DNA of 64,000 nucleotides from RGIG4034 sp045628945 (lineage in GTDB: Bacteria > Bacillota > Clostridia > Lachnospirales > Lachnospiraceae): the NCBI GenBank assembly GCA_045628945.1, contig JAZQQG010000041.1:60424-124423 (forward strand), given 5' to 3'. How positions within the stretch are numbered: position 1 is the first letter of the stretch; the number at the start of each line of letters is the position of its first letter. The position numbers and the translations under genes were made by a program. The notes under the pieces were generated by a model, which ran no database searches, had not been told where the DNA came from, and worked only from the letters and a program-made list of their open reading frames with translations. This document shows, one piece after another, positions 35,375 to 44,276 of the stretch.

Positions 35375-36394
35375 TTATTTCATATGCTTCTGCTTGTCCA
35401 TTAGATTCTGTATAAAGGTAGCGATATGATCGGCAATCAGTTCCTTACCGGCCTGATTCGGAAGAAGCGGATCTTCGTCCAAATACAGATGCGCTGTATC
35501 TTCGTTGAATTCAATGGTTTCAAAGTTATCAATGAAAGCGACATTATAATCATTGATGAAGGTGTACATCATGCTCCAGTAATCTAAAAGACCGGCACCT
35601 CGGTAGGTCGGACGAATGCAGGCACTAACCTGAGAACCGTCCTCTTCCACATAGTAGAAGAAGGAGGGACTCGAAATGACAATCTTAATGTGAGGGTAAT
35701 TGGCACGAATCTCTTGGATGGTCATGTTCATTGCACCATATAGGCTATCCATGTTTTCGTCGACCTGATTCTCGTCCTCATAGAGATGTCTGGTTCGGTG
35801 GCCGGCCAGATAGTCATTGGCCCCAGCGTGCAGAATGATCACATCTACGTTGTTCATATCAATGGACTTAAACAATTCAAGATTATCGTAATAGTAGTCA
35901 GGGACTTCCTCCATCCTTTCGAGCGCCGTATCGGTATACCAAAACCCACCGTATCTTAAATTCACGAACAGTCGATAAGGACAGAGCGCTTCCAATGGAT
36001 AATCGTCCCAATTTGGCTCGTTGTTCATCATGGCAAAGGACATGCCCTCGAAGGAAACATTATATACCGTGGCTCCGGTCTTCTTGGCAACTAAAGCCGC
36101 AATGCCGTTTGCACTTCGGTCACCTGCGAAGTAATCGTCACCAAGAATCAGCACGGTGGTTACTCCGTCGTCCTCGTTGGGAACGAAGTTTACGTCAAAA
36201 CCGTACCAGTCGTTTGTGTCGGCACCGACCTCCGGGTCGTCTTTATGCAGTTGATCATACTTCTCTTTACTGATGGGCTTGAAATAACCGCAGATTTTCG
36301 CGGGAATAAAAATGCAGAGGAATATGATAATTGCAAGCAGTACCAAAGCAAAAATGGTCGAGGTGCGTATTCTTTTTTCTTTATCGGATTCCAT
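35375..36394 (-). CDS. SGNH-fold protein with substituted active-site residues
   Basis: A 339-residue protein with one N-terminal membrane segment (about residues 12-31) and an outer SGNH/GDSL-like domain. Block I reads ILGDDYFAG, with Asp87 where the catalytic Ser should be; block III HAGANDY is intact; block V reads DPLLPNQAG, with Leu311 where the catalytic His should be, Asp308 kept. Active relatives remove or add acetyl groups on glycans. The changes suggest a binding or scaffold role rather than hydrolysis. AGGAGG lies 6 bases before the ATG. It has its own divergent promoter region and ends at the shared terminator. Confidence 0.75.
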   Translation of the reverse strand: MESDKEKRIRTSTIFALVLLAIIIFLCIFIPAKICGYFKPISKEKYDQLHKDDPEVGADTNDWYGFDVNFVPNEDDGVTTVLILGDDYFAGDRSANGIAALVAKKTGATVYNVSFEGMSFAMMNNEPNWDDYPLEALCPYRLFVNLRYGGFWYTDTALERMEEVPDYYYDNLELFKSIDMNNVDVIILHAGANDYLAGHRTRHLYEDENQVDENMDSLYGAMNMTIQEIRANYPHIKIVISSPSFFYYVEEDGSQVSACIRPTYRGAGLLDYWSMMYTFINDYNVAFIDNFETIEFNEDTAHLYLDEDPLLPNQAGKELIADHIATFIQNLMDKQKHMK

Positions 36395-36420
36395 AGAAAG
36401 CCTCCTTTCCGGATGATTCT

Positions 36421-36450
36421 AATTTACCATATTTAATTATGAATTGTCTA
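36421..36450 (-). promoter_or_regulatory. Possible promoter for the SGNH-fold gene
   Basis: On the minus strand TAGACA (36450-36445) and TAAATT (36426-36421) are 18 bases apart, placing the transcript start about 20 bases before the ATG at 36394. Weak match in the second box. Confidence 0.35.
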
Positions 36451-36459
36451 TACTTTCAC

Positions 36460-36488
36460 TTGCCACTCGAATCGAATTGGAGTACAAT
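36460..36488 (+). promoter_or_regulatory. Sigma-A promoter for the transporter-LtaS operon
   Basis: TTGCCA (36460-36465) and TACAAT (36483-36488) with a 17-base spacer, about 50 bases before the ATG at 36539. It is back to back with the minus-strand promoter. Confidence 0.6.
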
Positions 36489-36538
36489 AGCACGCGATAA
36501 GGCTTTGGAGTATATTTTGAATGCTATAGGAGTATTTC

Positions 36539-36955
36539 ATGCAAAAAAAGAAAATGACGACACTCGGACCAATCCTGCTTCTGCAGGGAGCGGTGATGAT
36601 CTATACGTTATCTACCCTCTGTTCGAAGATGGCCTCCGGGTATGATTTTTTGTCCTGGAATTATATTCTGTGGATGTGTGCGGATGTGTTTGTTCTCGGC
36701 ATCTATGCCATTTTGTGGCAACAGGTGATTAAGCGCATGGAACTGTCCACTGCTTACATGAATAAGGCCATCGGACTGTTTTGGTCGCTTTTATGGTCCT
36801 TTCTTATTTTCCGTGAGAGGATTACGGCGAAGAATATTGTGGGTGCTGTGATTATCGCAGTCGGTATTCTGGTTATTAACTCGACTCCGAGAGCACAGGG
36901 CGGACAGGCACCGGACAGTAATCCGGGGGCTTCCGGAGAGGAGGAACCCGTATGA
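36539..36955 (+). CDS. EamA/SMR-like small membrane protein, ArnE/ArnF type, subunit 1
   Basis: A 138-residue protein with four membrane segments and a Gly/Pro/Glu-rich tail. LSTAYMNKAIGLFWSLLWS and LIFRERITAKNIVGAVII follow the pattern of half-size drug/metabolite transporters. AGGAG lies 6 bases before the ATG. It overlaps by 4 bases a second gene of the same kind, as do arnE and arnF, whose products flip undecaprenyl-phosphate aminosugar. In this locus a similar lipid-sugar flippase is the natural reading. Confidence 0.7.
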   Translation: MQKKKMTTLGPILLLQGAVMIYTLSTLCSKMASGYDFLSWNYILWMCADVFVLGIYAILWQQVIKRMELSTAYMNKAIGLFWSLLWSFLIFRERITAKNIVGAVIIAVGILVINSTPRAQGGQAPDSNPGASGEEEPV

Positions 36956-37296
36956 TTCGTACGATTCTTCCCTATTTGATTGTGGTTGGAAGTACTCTGA
37001 TTGCTTCCTTCTCTCAGGTGCTTCTTAAGAAAAGCGCTGACAAAACTTACCCGAATCGTATTCGGGAGTACCTGAATGTCTATGTGGTGACCGGATACGG
37101 CATGACCTTTGGCTCCATGCTTCTCTCCATTCTGGCATACTCCATGATGGATTATAAGTACGGACCGATGTTGGAAGCGACCGGATATATTTTTGTATGC
37201 TTCTTAAGCTATTGGTTCTTCCGCGAGAAAATCACCGGACGAAAGTTAATCGGCACGATTTTGATTTTTCTGGGATTAGCGATTTTTTTGATATGA
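36952..37296 (+). CDS. EamA/SMR-like small membrane protein, ArnE/ArnF type, subunit 2
   Basis: A 114-residue, four-helix protein: ASFSQVLLKKSADKT, LSYWFFREKITGRKLIGTI. It starts inside the end of the previous gene (ATGA), so the two are made together and probably form a heterodimer. Role as for its partner: flipping a polyprenyl-phosphate sugar for the outer-face glycosyltransferases. Confidence 0.7.
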   Translation: MIRTILPYLIVVGSTLIASFSQVLLKKSADKTYPNRIREYLNVYVVTGYGMTFGSMLLSILAYSMMDYKYGPMLEATGYIFVCFLSYWFFREKITGRKLIGTILIFLGLAIFLI

Positions 37297-37317
37297 TAAG
37301 GGAGCATTGTTACAACC

Positions 37318-39492
37318 ATGTTCAAAAAAATATTTTTTACGCGTGAACGGAATAAACAGGAATTTCGCAATGTGTTGCATTATTTTCTGGCGTTCGCGGT
37401 GGCAATTCTATATTGGGAGATTCTGCTTCGACTGATGCTTGAGGAATCGATTCATCCTTCGAATCTGTTCTTCTTATTGTTTGTTCCGGCAGAGAGTGCG
37501 TTTTTTACCCTGTTGTGCGGTTTTCGTAAGACGAAAGCCAATCGGATTCTTTTCTGGGTTGTGATGGGACTGGTGTTCTTGTTCTATTATGCACAGTATA
37601 TTTATTTTGCCATCTTTGGTTCTCTGTTCTCGGTTTCGATGATCGGAATGGGAACCGATGCGGTTACGAACTTCTGGTGGGCGCTTCGTAAGTGCCTGTG
37701 GGAATCCATGGGATGGATGGTTCTTTTTTTGGTACCGGTCATTGCCGCGGTTGTACTGACACTTCTTCGTAAGGTTCGTACCGAGAAGTTTGCTCTTCGC
37801 ATTCGCGCACTGGTGCTTCTTTCGGTAGGGCTTCTTTGGGGGCTTGCCATGCTCGGACTTCGCCTGGGCGGAACCGGAAAAACCTCGGCTTATCGTGTGT
37901 TCTTTTCCTCGTTATCGGATACGGATACGACTTCCGGGCGCTTCGGAGCAATGACAACGACCATTATCGAGACCGGTGCCTATGTATTCGGAATCGGCAG
38001 CGGACAGGGAACCCGCAATCTGGAAGCCGGGGATATGTCGGCCTTAACGGGGCTGTCGCAGTTGGGATTAAACACGGACAATACGGAAACTATCTCTCAA
38101 CAACCTGCAACCGGCGGGGCGGAGGACCCGGAGAATCCGGAGAACCCGGAGGATACGCCGGTAGTGGATGGACCGGTAACCTATGAACCCAATGCTTTTG
38201 CGGCAATTGATTTTACTGCGCTGAAGAATTCTTCGAATGATGCAGCGATTCGGGATCTGTGCGGCTATTATGAGGCAGTTGCGCCTACCCTCAAGAACGA
38301 GTATACGGGATTGTTTGAGGGCTACAACTTAATCTATATCTGTGCGGAATCCTTCTGGAATTACGCCATTGATGAGGATATCACGCCGACGCTTTATAAG
38401 ATGGCAAACGGCGGTATTGTGTTAAAGAATTACTATAACAGCTTCAAGAATACGACAACCAACGGCGAGTATGCCTTTGCAGTCGGTCTGTGGCCGGATG
38501 TCTCCCGAGATGCCAAGATGGGCAAAAACGTCGGTTCCTTCCCGCAGTCTGCGACGAAGCTGCTTCCGTTTGCTCTCGGTACTCTTTTTGAGGAACAGGG
38601 GGTATCGACCTATGCTTATCACAACTATCGGGGAAACTATTACAGCCGTGATGAGTCCTATCCGAATCTTGGCTATACCACAATTAAGTTTGCTAAAGCA
38701 GGCATGAAGTTTTCGACCTCCTGGCCGGCCTCCGATCTCGAAATGATGAAGCAGTCGGTGGATGACTATATCGGACAGGATCAGTTCCATGCGTACTATA
38801 TGACCTTCAGCGGTCATGGCCCGTACTCCTCCGAGAATGCGATTCATAATCGTAATATTGACGAGGTGAAGGAGATTGCCGCTGCTACGGGAAAAGACTA
38901 TAACAGTAACGCTTTGTCCTATCTGGCCACCCAGAAGGAACTGGATAAGGCGATGGAATATCTGCTTGGCCGCCTGGAAGAGGCCGGCGTCCTGGATCGG
39001 ACGGTTATCATTATCGCGGCGGACCATTATCCTTACTATGTATCGAAGAATACGCGTAAGGCGCTTGCCGGTCATAAGGTGGATGATACCTTTGAGATGT
39101 ATCAATCCTCCTGTATCTTCTACAACGCAGGGTTAGAAGAACCGATTGTGACGGATACCTACTGCTGTAATGTGGATATTCTTCCGACGGTACTGAACCT
39201 GTTCAATATCCCGTACGACTCCAGACTCTTAGCGGGAACCGATATCTTCTCAACGGGCTTCCATATTGCGACGCTCTACAACAAGAGCTTCCTAACCCGT
39301 GAGGTAAAATATAACAGCGACACCGGAGAGGCGGAATGGCTCATTGATACCACGAATGTAAGTCAGGCGGATCTGGATGCATATCTCAATGCCGCACTGT
39401 CTTATGTACAGGGAAGATATGCCGCTTCCTTAAGCTTAATGGACACCGATTTCTTCCGGTATGTTTGGGAGAAATCCGGCCTGTCAAAATAA
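37318..39492 (+). CDS. LtaS-like phosphoglycerol transferase / sulfatase-fold membrane enzyme
   Basis: A 724-residue protein with five membrane segments in the first 190 residues, a linker with Asp-Pro-Glu-Asn repeats near 260-285, and an outer alkaline-phosphatase-fold domain. Metal and catalytic motifs are visible: LIYICAESFWN, NTTTNGEYAFAVGLWPD (catalytic Thr region), FSGHGPYSS and IIAADHYPYYV. LtaS relatives move glycerol phosphate from phosphatidylglycerol to a glycan or teichoic chain. It follows the ArnE/ArnF-like pair by 21 bases and ends at a terminator. Phosphoglycerol decoration of the surface polymer is the likely role. Confidence 0.8.
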   Translation: MFKKIFFTRERNKQEFRNVLHYFLAFAVAILYWEILLRLMLEESIHPSNLFFLLFVPAESAFFTLLCGFRKTKANRILFWVVMGLVFLFYYAQYIYFAIFGSLFSVSMIGMGTDAVTNFWWALRKCLWESMGWMVLFLVPVIAAVVLTLLRKVRTEKFALRIRALVLLSVGLLWGLAMLGLRLGGTGKTSAYRVFFSSLSDTDTTSGRFGAMTTTIIETGAYVFGIGSGQGTRNLEAGDMSALTGLSQLGLNTDNTETISQQPATGGAEDPENPENPEDTPVVDGPVTYEPNAFAAIDFTALKNSSNDAAIRDLCGYYEAVAPTLKNEYTGLFEGYNLIYICAESFWNYAIDEDITPTLYKMANGGIVLKNYYNSFKNTTTNGEYAFAVGLWPDVSRDAKMGKNVGSFPQSATKLLPFALGTLFEEQGVSTYAYHNYRGNYYSRDESYPNLGYTTIKFAKAGMKFSTSWPASDLEMMKQSVDDYIGQDQFHAYYMTFSGHGPYSSENAIHNRNIDEVKEIAAATGKDYNSNALSYLATQKELDKAMEYLLGRLEEAGVLDRTVIIIAADHYPYYVSKNTRKALAGHKVDDTFEMYQSSCIFYNAGLEEPIVTDTYCCNVDILPTVLNLFNIPYDSRLLAGTDIFSTGFHIATLYNKSFLTREVKYNSDTGEAEWLIDTTNVSQADLDAYLNAALSYVQGRYAASLSLMDTDFFRYVWEKSGLSK

Positions 39493-39511
39493 TGAAAATG
39501 TGATGGATGAG

Positions 39512-39543
39512 AAACCCTCGGATTCGAGGGTTTTTCTTGTTTC
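39512..39543 (+). terminator. Rho-independent terminator
   Basis: AAACCCTCG (39512-39520) pairs with CGAGGGTTT (39525-39533) over a four-base loop, followed by a T-rich tail. The tail runs into the next promoter. Confidence 0.85.
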
Positions 39544-39565
39544 TTACGGCATTTGATGGTATAAT
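39537..39565 (+). promoter_or_regulatory. Promoter of the GH25-rml operon with extended -10
   Basis: TTGTTT (39537-39542) and TATAAT (39560-39565) are 17 bases apart, with TGG just before the -10. The -35 box lies inside the T tract of the upstream terminator. Confidence 0.7.
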
Positions 39566-39633
39566 ACAGTCTGTATGGCTATGCTCTGATGCGAAACGTT
39601 GCATCGGAACGGACGGAAGGATTTTGGCAGTAC

Positions 39634-42228
39634 ATGAGACTTCACAAGTACAGAGACATTTTGGCCGAACTCGAAGAGGATGAGTTCGACGATATGGATC
39701 TTGAGGATATGGAACTGGATACGGACGAGTCGGCGGAAGAAGCGGATGACACGACCGAAGTCGACGAAGCGGTGGAAGCCGCGGTGACGGATTACGAAGA
39801 GGACTTTGAGGAAGATTATGAAGGCCTCTATGAAGACAATTACGAGGACGTTTCGGACGATGCGGTCCGTGAGGATTCGGACGGGGAGGTTCTTTCCGAA
39901 AGAAAACGTAAGAGAAACTCCGTAAACGGACTTCTGATCGGATTCGCAGCCGTGATTCTTGTTTTACTGGCTGTGGCGATCGGGGCGTTGGTGAGATTGG
40001 ACCGCACGGAAGGGGCGGCGCCGACATCGGACGGAGGCGTTGCATATACCACGGAGAGCACGGCAGAGCGTCTGCTTGCCATTACGGATCTTGGGAAGCA
40101 GGGATGCGAGGCAGTAGCTCAAAGAGCCGAGGAGGATGCACTTCTTGCGGCAGAGCTTCAGGCACAAGAGGAAGCGAGATTAGAAGCAGAACGCCTGGAG
40201 CAGGAACGCTTGGAGGCGGAAGCAAATCGCCGGGATATCGAAGTGGCGTTGAACTACGTATCCATCGAAAAGGACCTGAAACTTAAATTCACAAATCCCG
40301 AGACCGGTAAGCTTCTTGCTTTGGCAGCGTTTACTGTGGAACTAAAGGACGCCGCAGGTAATGTAACAAGTTATACGGATGAAGATATGGATGGTGTGAT
40401 CTACATTTCATCCATTGAGGCCGGTAAATATACCGCCCGGATTCTTGAAAAGTCCGGCTTTGCCTACAGTGCCGATTCCTACAAGCTTTCGGTAAAAGAT
40501 AAGATTGAATATGTGAAGGTTGATGTAAAGGACGAGATCAAGACCGAAAAGGATGTCAACCTGAAGGAAGATGACAAGAAGGAAGGCATCGAGCAGGAGG
40601 AGGTCTTAAAGGATACCGTGGAATGGGTTGCTTCCTCGAAGACCCCCATCGGCAATGCAGACGGCTATGAGCCGATTCAGAAATCGGCAATTGCGGAACC
40701 GAGCGCGGTTCTGTTGGGATTTACCCTGTTAGCTTCTGAGAATCCGGCACGTTTCCTTCGCGGAGATGTAGTGAGTCCCGCGGTGACTTCGATGACGCTG
40801 AATTCCGATAATGTCACTCTGAAACTGGGTGGTGCAACCTTTACATTAACCGCGACGTTATGCTTTGATGATTCGACGGAGATTACAAGTCCGAATGCTT
40901 CGTATTTCTCTTTTGCATCGAGTGATCCGGGGATTGTGACCGTAAGTCCGGACGGTGTTCTTACCGCTGTGGCAAAGGGAAGTGCCGTGGTTACGGCAAC
41001 CAGTCTGGTGGCAGACAGTACCGGTGTATATCCCAGCGCAACCTGTTCGGTAACGGTAACGAACGGAAGCATCACGGTATCGCTTCCGGGTACGGCACAG
41101 GCAACGGCGGGCATTACCGGAATGATTTCGGCAACCGTAACGGTGAACGGAGTGAACCATTCGACGGACGGAACGTCCGCAACCGAAGGGTTTGTCACTT
41201 GGACCAGTTCGAATACAAGCGTGGCAACGGTGGATGCATCCACGGGTAAGATTACGACGCTGGCAGCGGGAGAGACGACGATTACCGCAACCAGCGTGGA
41301 GACAGATGCAAGCGGGAATCCCGTCAGTGCATCGGTCGTCCTTACCGTGGGTACCTCGCCAAAGGATGATCATCAGACGAAACTTACCGATTCCCAGGGA
41401 CGTCAGGTCTATATTAAGAGCGGTCAAAACTTCAAAGAGGCGACGCTTGCAGATTACTATACAGCAACCGAATTCTATACCAAGGGTGAGGTACAGTACA
41501 CCTACACCGGCTGGCAAACCATCAACGGCAAGACGTATTACTATAAAGCGGATGGTCAGAAGGTTCAGGGCGAGCAGGTGATTCAGGGTGTAAAATATAC
41601 CTTTAACACTGATTGCTCCTTGAATATCGGAACCGCAATTCGAGGAATTGATGTATCGAGCTATAACAAGAACATCGACTGGAAGAAGGTGAAGGACTCC
41701 GGCATCGAATTCGTTATCATTCGTGTGGGATTTCGAGGAACCTCTACCGGTAAGATGGTGGAGGACTCGTATTTCAAGTCCTACATCAAGGGCGCTACCG
41801 ATGCGGGGCTGAATGTCGGCCTGTATTTCTTCTCCCAGGCAATTACCGAAGCGGAAGCCATTGAAGAGGCATCCATGGCCCTGGAACTGGTGAACGGCTA
41901 TAAACTCAGATACCCCATTTTCATCGATACCGAGCCCAGCGGCGGACGTGGCGATAAGATGAATGCAACCCAGAGAACCGCAGTGTGCAAGGCATTCTGC
42001 CAGACCATTGTGAACGGTGGGTATAAGGCCGGTATCTATGCATCCAAATCTTATTTTTTGAATAATATCAAGACGAGTGAGTTGTCGGCGTACACCATCT
42101 GGGTGGCACAGTATGCCTCCGAATGTACGTACACGGGCCGATACGATATGTGGCAATATTCTTCGAAGGGAACCGTTCCGGGAATCTCCGGAGCCGTCGA
42201 CCTCGATTACAGTTATTTTACCTACTAA
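39634..42228 (+). CDS. Membrane-anchored GH25 lysozyme with Big2 domains
   Basis: An 864-residue type II membrane protein: a very acidic cytoplasmic tail (about 85 residues), RKRKR then one membrane segment near residues 98-120, a Glu/Ala-rich coiled coil, a SpaA-like beta domain, two Big2-like domains (ending GSAVVTATS and ETTITATS), a choline-binding-like repeat (WQTINGKTYYYKADGQ) and a GH25 domain. All GH25 acids are present: Asp673 in GIDVSSY, Asp765 and Glu767 in FIDTEPS, Asp856 in AVDLDY. GH25 enzymes cleave MurNAc-GlcNAc bonds. Start set at 39634 (AAGGA 12 bases upstream); an ATG at 39589 lacks a site. It precedes rmlB; a dead paralogue follows rmlA. Confidence 0.85.
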   Translation: MRLHKYRDILAELEEDEFDDMDLEDMELDTDESAEEADDTTEVDEAVEAAVTDYEEDFEEDYEGLYEDNYEDVSDDAVREDSDGEVLSERKRKRNSVNGLLIGFAAVILVLLAVAIGALVRLDRTEGAAPTSDGGVAYTTESTAERLLAITDLGKQGCEAVAQRAEEDALLAAELQAQEEARLEAERLEQERLEAEANRRDIEVALNYVSIEKDLKLKFTNPETGKLLALAAFTVELKDAAGNVTSYTDEDMDGVIYISSIEAGKYTARILEKSGFAYSADSYKLSVKDKIEYVKVDVKDEIKTEKDVNLKEDDKKEGIEQEEVLKDTVEWVASSKTPIGNADGYEPIQKSAIAEPSAVLLGFTLLASENPARFLRGDVVSPAVTSMTLNSDNVTLKLGGATFTLTATLCFDDSTEITSPNASYFSFASSDPGIVTVSPDGVLTAVAKGSAVVTATSLVADSTGVYPSATCSVTVTNGSITVSLPGTAQATAGITGMISATVTVNGVNHSTDGTSATEGFVTWTSSNTSVATVDASTGKITTLAAGETTITATSVETDASGNPVSASVVLTVGTSPKDDHQTKLTDSQGRQVYIKSGQNFKEATLADYYTATEFYTKGEVQYTYTGWQTINGKTYYYKADGQKVQGEQVIQGVKYTFNTDCSLNIGTAIRGIDVSSYNKNIDWKKVKDSGIEFVIIRVGFRGTSTGKMVEDSYFKSYIKGATDAGLNVGLYFFSQAITEAEAIEEASMALELVNGYKLRYPIFIDTEPSGGRGDKMNATQRTAVCKAFCQTIVNGGYKAGIYASKSYFLNNIKTSELSAYTIWVAQYASECTYTGRYDMWQYSSKGTVPGISGAVDLDYSYFTY

Positions 42229-42240
42229 GGAGAATCGATT

Positions 42241-43338
42241 ATGGCAAAAAAGTATGACAGAACCTATCTTGTGACCGGAGGCGCCGGCTTCATCGGATCG
42301 AACTACATTCATTACATGTTTAAGAAGTACGGCGATACGATTCGCATCATTAATGTGGATGCACTTACCTATGCCGGGAACCTGGAGAACCTGAAGGACA
42401 TTGAAAACCGGGACAATTATTCCTTTGTTCATGCCAATATCTGCGACAAGGAGGCCATTGGTAAGATTTTTGCGGAGAATGACATCGATCGCGTTGTTCA
42501 TTTTGCGGCAGAGAGTCATGTGGACCGAAGCATTTCAAATCCTGAGGTTTTTGTGCAGACGAACGTACTGGGGACTGCGGTCATGTTAAATTGTGCCAAA
42601 GCAGCCTGGGAACTTCCGGACGGCACCTTCAAGGAGGGCAAGAAGTTCCTCCATGTCTCGACGGATGAGGTATACGGTTCTCTGGAGGAGGACGGCGGTT
42701 TCTTCTATGAGACGACCCCTTACGCTCCGCATTCTCCGTATTCTGCCAGCAAGGCCAGCTCCGATATGCTCGTAAAGGCCTATATGGATACCTATCATTT
42801 TCCGGCGAATATTACGAACTGCTCCAACAACTACGGTCCTTATCAGTTCCCGGAGAAGTTGATTCCGTTAATTATCAACAATGCACTTCAGGGCAAGAAA
42901 CTTCCGGTATACGGTGACGGCAAGAATGTTCGTGACTGGTTATATGTGGAGGATCATGCGAAGGCAATCGATATGGTACAGGAGCAGGGCCGTCTGTTTG
43001 AGACCTACAATGTGGGCGGTCATAATGAAAAGCAGAATATCGAGATTATCCATATCATTCTGGATACGCTTTTGGAGATGCTTCCCGAGTCCGACCCGAG
43101 AAGAAGTCTTGTAAGCTACGATTTGATTACCTATGTAACCGATCGGAAGGGACATGACCGTCGCTATGCGATTGCGCCGGATAAGATTAAGGCAGAGGTG
43201 GGTTGGGAACCCGAAACCTGCTTTAAGGAAGGCATTAAACTTACCATTCGCTGGTTCTTTGAGCATGAGGATTGGATGAAGAACGTAACAAGCGGTGATT
43301 ATCAGAACTACTACGAGCAGATGTATTCAAAAAGATAA
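42241..43338 (+). CDS. rmlB: dTDP-glucose 4,6-dehydratase
   Basis: A 365-residue extended short-chain dehydrogenase, a little longer than usual. GGAGFIGSN at residues 13-21, HFAAESHVDRSI, the STDEVYGSL triad region near 140, the Y-x3-K of PYSASKAS, and NNYGPYQFPEKLIP are diagnostic. It turns dTDP-glucose into dTDP-4-keto-6-deoxyglucose, the branch point for the RmlC, WecE, FdtA/FdtB and EvaA-like routes in this window. AAGGAG precedes the ATG. Confidence 0.95.
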   Translation: MAKKYDRTYLVTGGAGFIGSNYIHYMFKKYGDTIRIINVDALTYAGNLENLKDIENRDNYSFVHANICDKEAIGKIFAENDIDRVVHFAAESHVDRSISNPEVFVQTNVLGTAVMLNCAKAAWELPDGTFKEGKKFLHVSTDEVYGSLEEDGGFFYETTPYAPHSPYSASKASSDMLVKAYMDTYHFPANITNCSNNYGPYQFPEKLIPLIINNALQGKKLPVYGDGKNVRDWLYVEDHAKAIDMVQEQGRLFETYNVGGHNEKQNIEIIHIILDTLLEMLPESDPRRSLVSYDLITYVTDRKGHDRRYAIAPDKIKAEVGWEPETCFKEGIKLTIRWFFEHEDWMKNVTSGDYQNYYEQMYSKR

Positions 43339-43406
43339 AGGGTCCAGCGTTTTCTCTCGTTGAGAAGCACTTGGAGCACGTATCGCAGTACGATAGGAGA
43401 ATTAGC

Positions 43407-44276
43407 ATGAAGGGAATTATACTCGCCGGAGGTTCCGGCACCAGACTCTATCCGTTAACGAAGGCAATTTCGAAGCAGATTATGCCGGTTTATGATAAGC
43501 CGATGATCTACTACCCTTTGTCGACGCTTATGCTTGCGGGAATTCGTGAGATTTTGATTATTTCGACCCCTCGTGATCTTCCGGTATTTCAGGAACTGTT
43601 CGGAACCGGGGAAGCCCTTGGCTTGTCCATGAGCTATGCGGTTCAGGAGTATCCGAGAGGACTGGCGGATGCATTCATTATCGGTGCGGATTTCATCGGA
43701 AACGATTCCGTGGCGCTTGTATTGGGGGATAATATTTTCTACGGACAGAGCTTTTCAAAGCTGTTGCAGACCGTTGCCAAGCGCGACAAGGGTGCTACAA
43801 TCTTTGGCTATTATGTCCGCGATCCTCGCGAGTATGGTGTGGTGGAATTCGATGAGAACGGTATTGCCATCTCCATCGAGGAGAAACCCCAGAATCCGAA
43901 GAGCAATTATGCGGTACCCGGCTTATATTTCTACGACAATGATGTGGTTGACATTGCAGCCAACGTAAAGCCCAGTGCCCGTGGTGAGATTGAGATCACC
44001 AGCATTAACAACGAGTATCTGAATCGCGGAACCCTCCGCGTGGAAACCCTTGGACGTGGATTTGCCTGGTTGGATACCGGCAATCATGATTCCCTTCTGG
44101 ATGCTGCCAATTATGTTGCCGCAGTCCAGAAACGACAGGGCTTATATATCTCCTGTGTTGAGGAAATCGCTTATAAAAGAGGATTCATCAGCCACGACCA
44201 GCTGTTAAAGCTTGCCGAGCCTCTGATGAAGACGGAGTACGGTAAGTATCTGGTAGAGGTTGCGAATGGACTCTAA
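43407..44276 (+). CDS. rmlA: Glucose-1-phosphate thymidylyltransferase
   Basis: A 289-residue nucleotidyltransferase, normal length for RmlA. GGSGTRLYPLTK at residues 8-19 binds the nucleotide; KQIMPVYDKPMIYYPLS, LVLGDNIFYG and EEKPQNPKSNYAV complete the family pattern. It makes dTDP-glucose from dTTP and glucose-1-phosphate. Start at 43407 has AGGAG 8 bases upstream. The 68-base gap after rmlB holds two short inverted repeats without a T tract. The last 11 bases overlap the next gene. Confidence 0.95.
   Translation: MKGIILAGGSGTRLYPLTKAISKQIMPVYDKPMIYYPLSTLMLAGIREILIISTPRDLPVFQELFGTGEALGLSMSYAVQEYPRGLADAFIIGADFIGNDSVALVLGDNIFYGQSFSKLLQTVAKRDKGATIFGYYVRDPREYGVVEFDENGIAISIEEKPQNPKSNYAVPGLYFYDNDVVDIAANVKPSARGEIEITSINNEYLNRGTLRVETLGRGFAWLDTGNHDSLLDAANYVAAVQKRQGLYISCVEEIAYKRGFISHDQLLKLAEPLMKTEYGKYLVEVANGL

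Noticed and set aside
40858..42519. Open frame of over 500 codons on the minus strand
   Set aside because: It is antisense to the GH25 and rmlB genes, has no ribosome site, and its product is a low-complexity mirror of plus-strand codon bias.
43339..43406. Possible riboswitch or attenuator before rmlA
   Set aside because: Only two short inverted repeats (near 43351-43368 and 43380-43397) without a T tract or conserved core.
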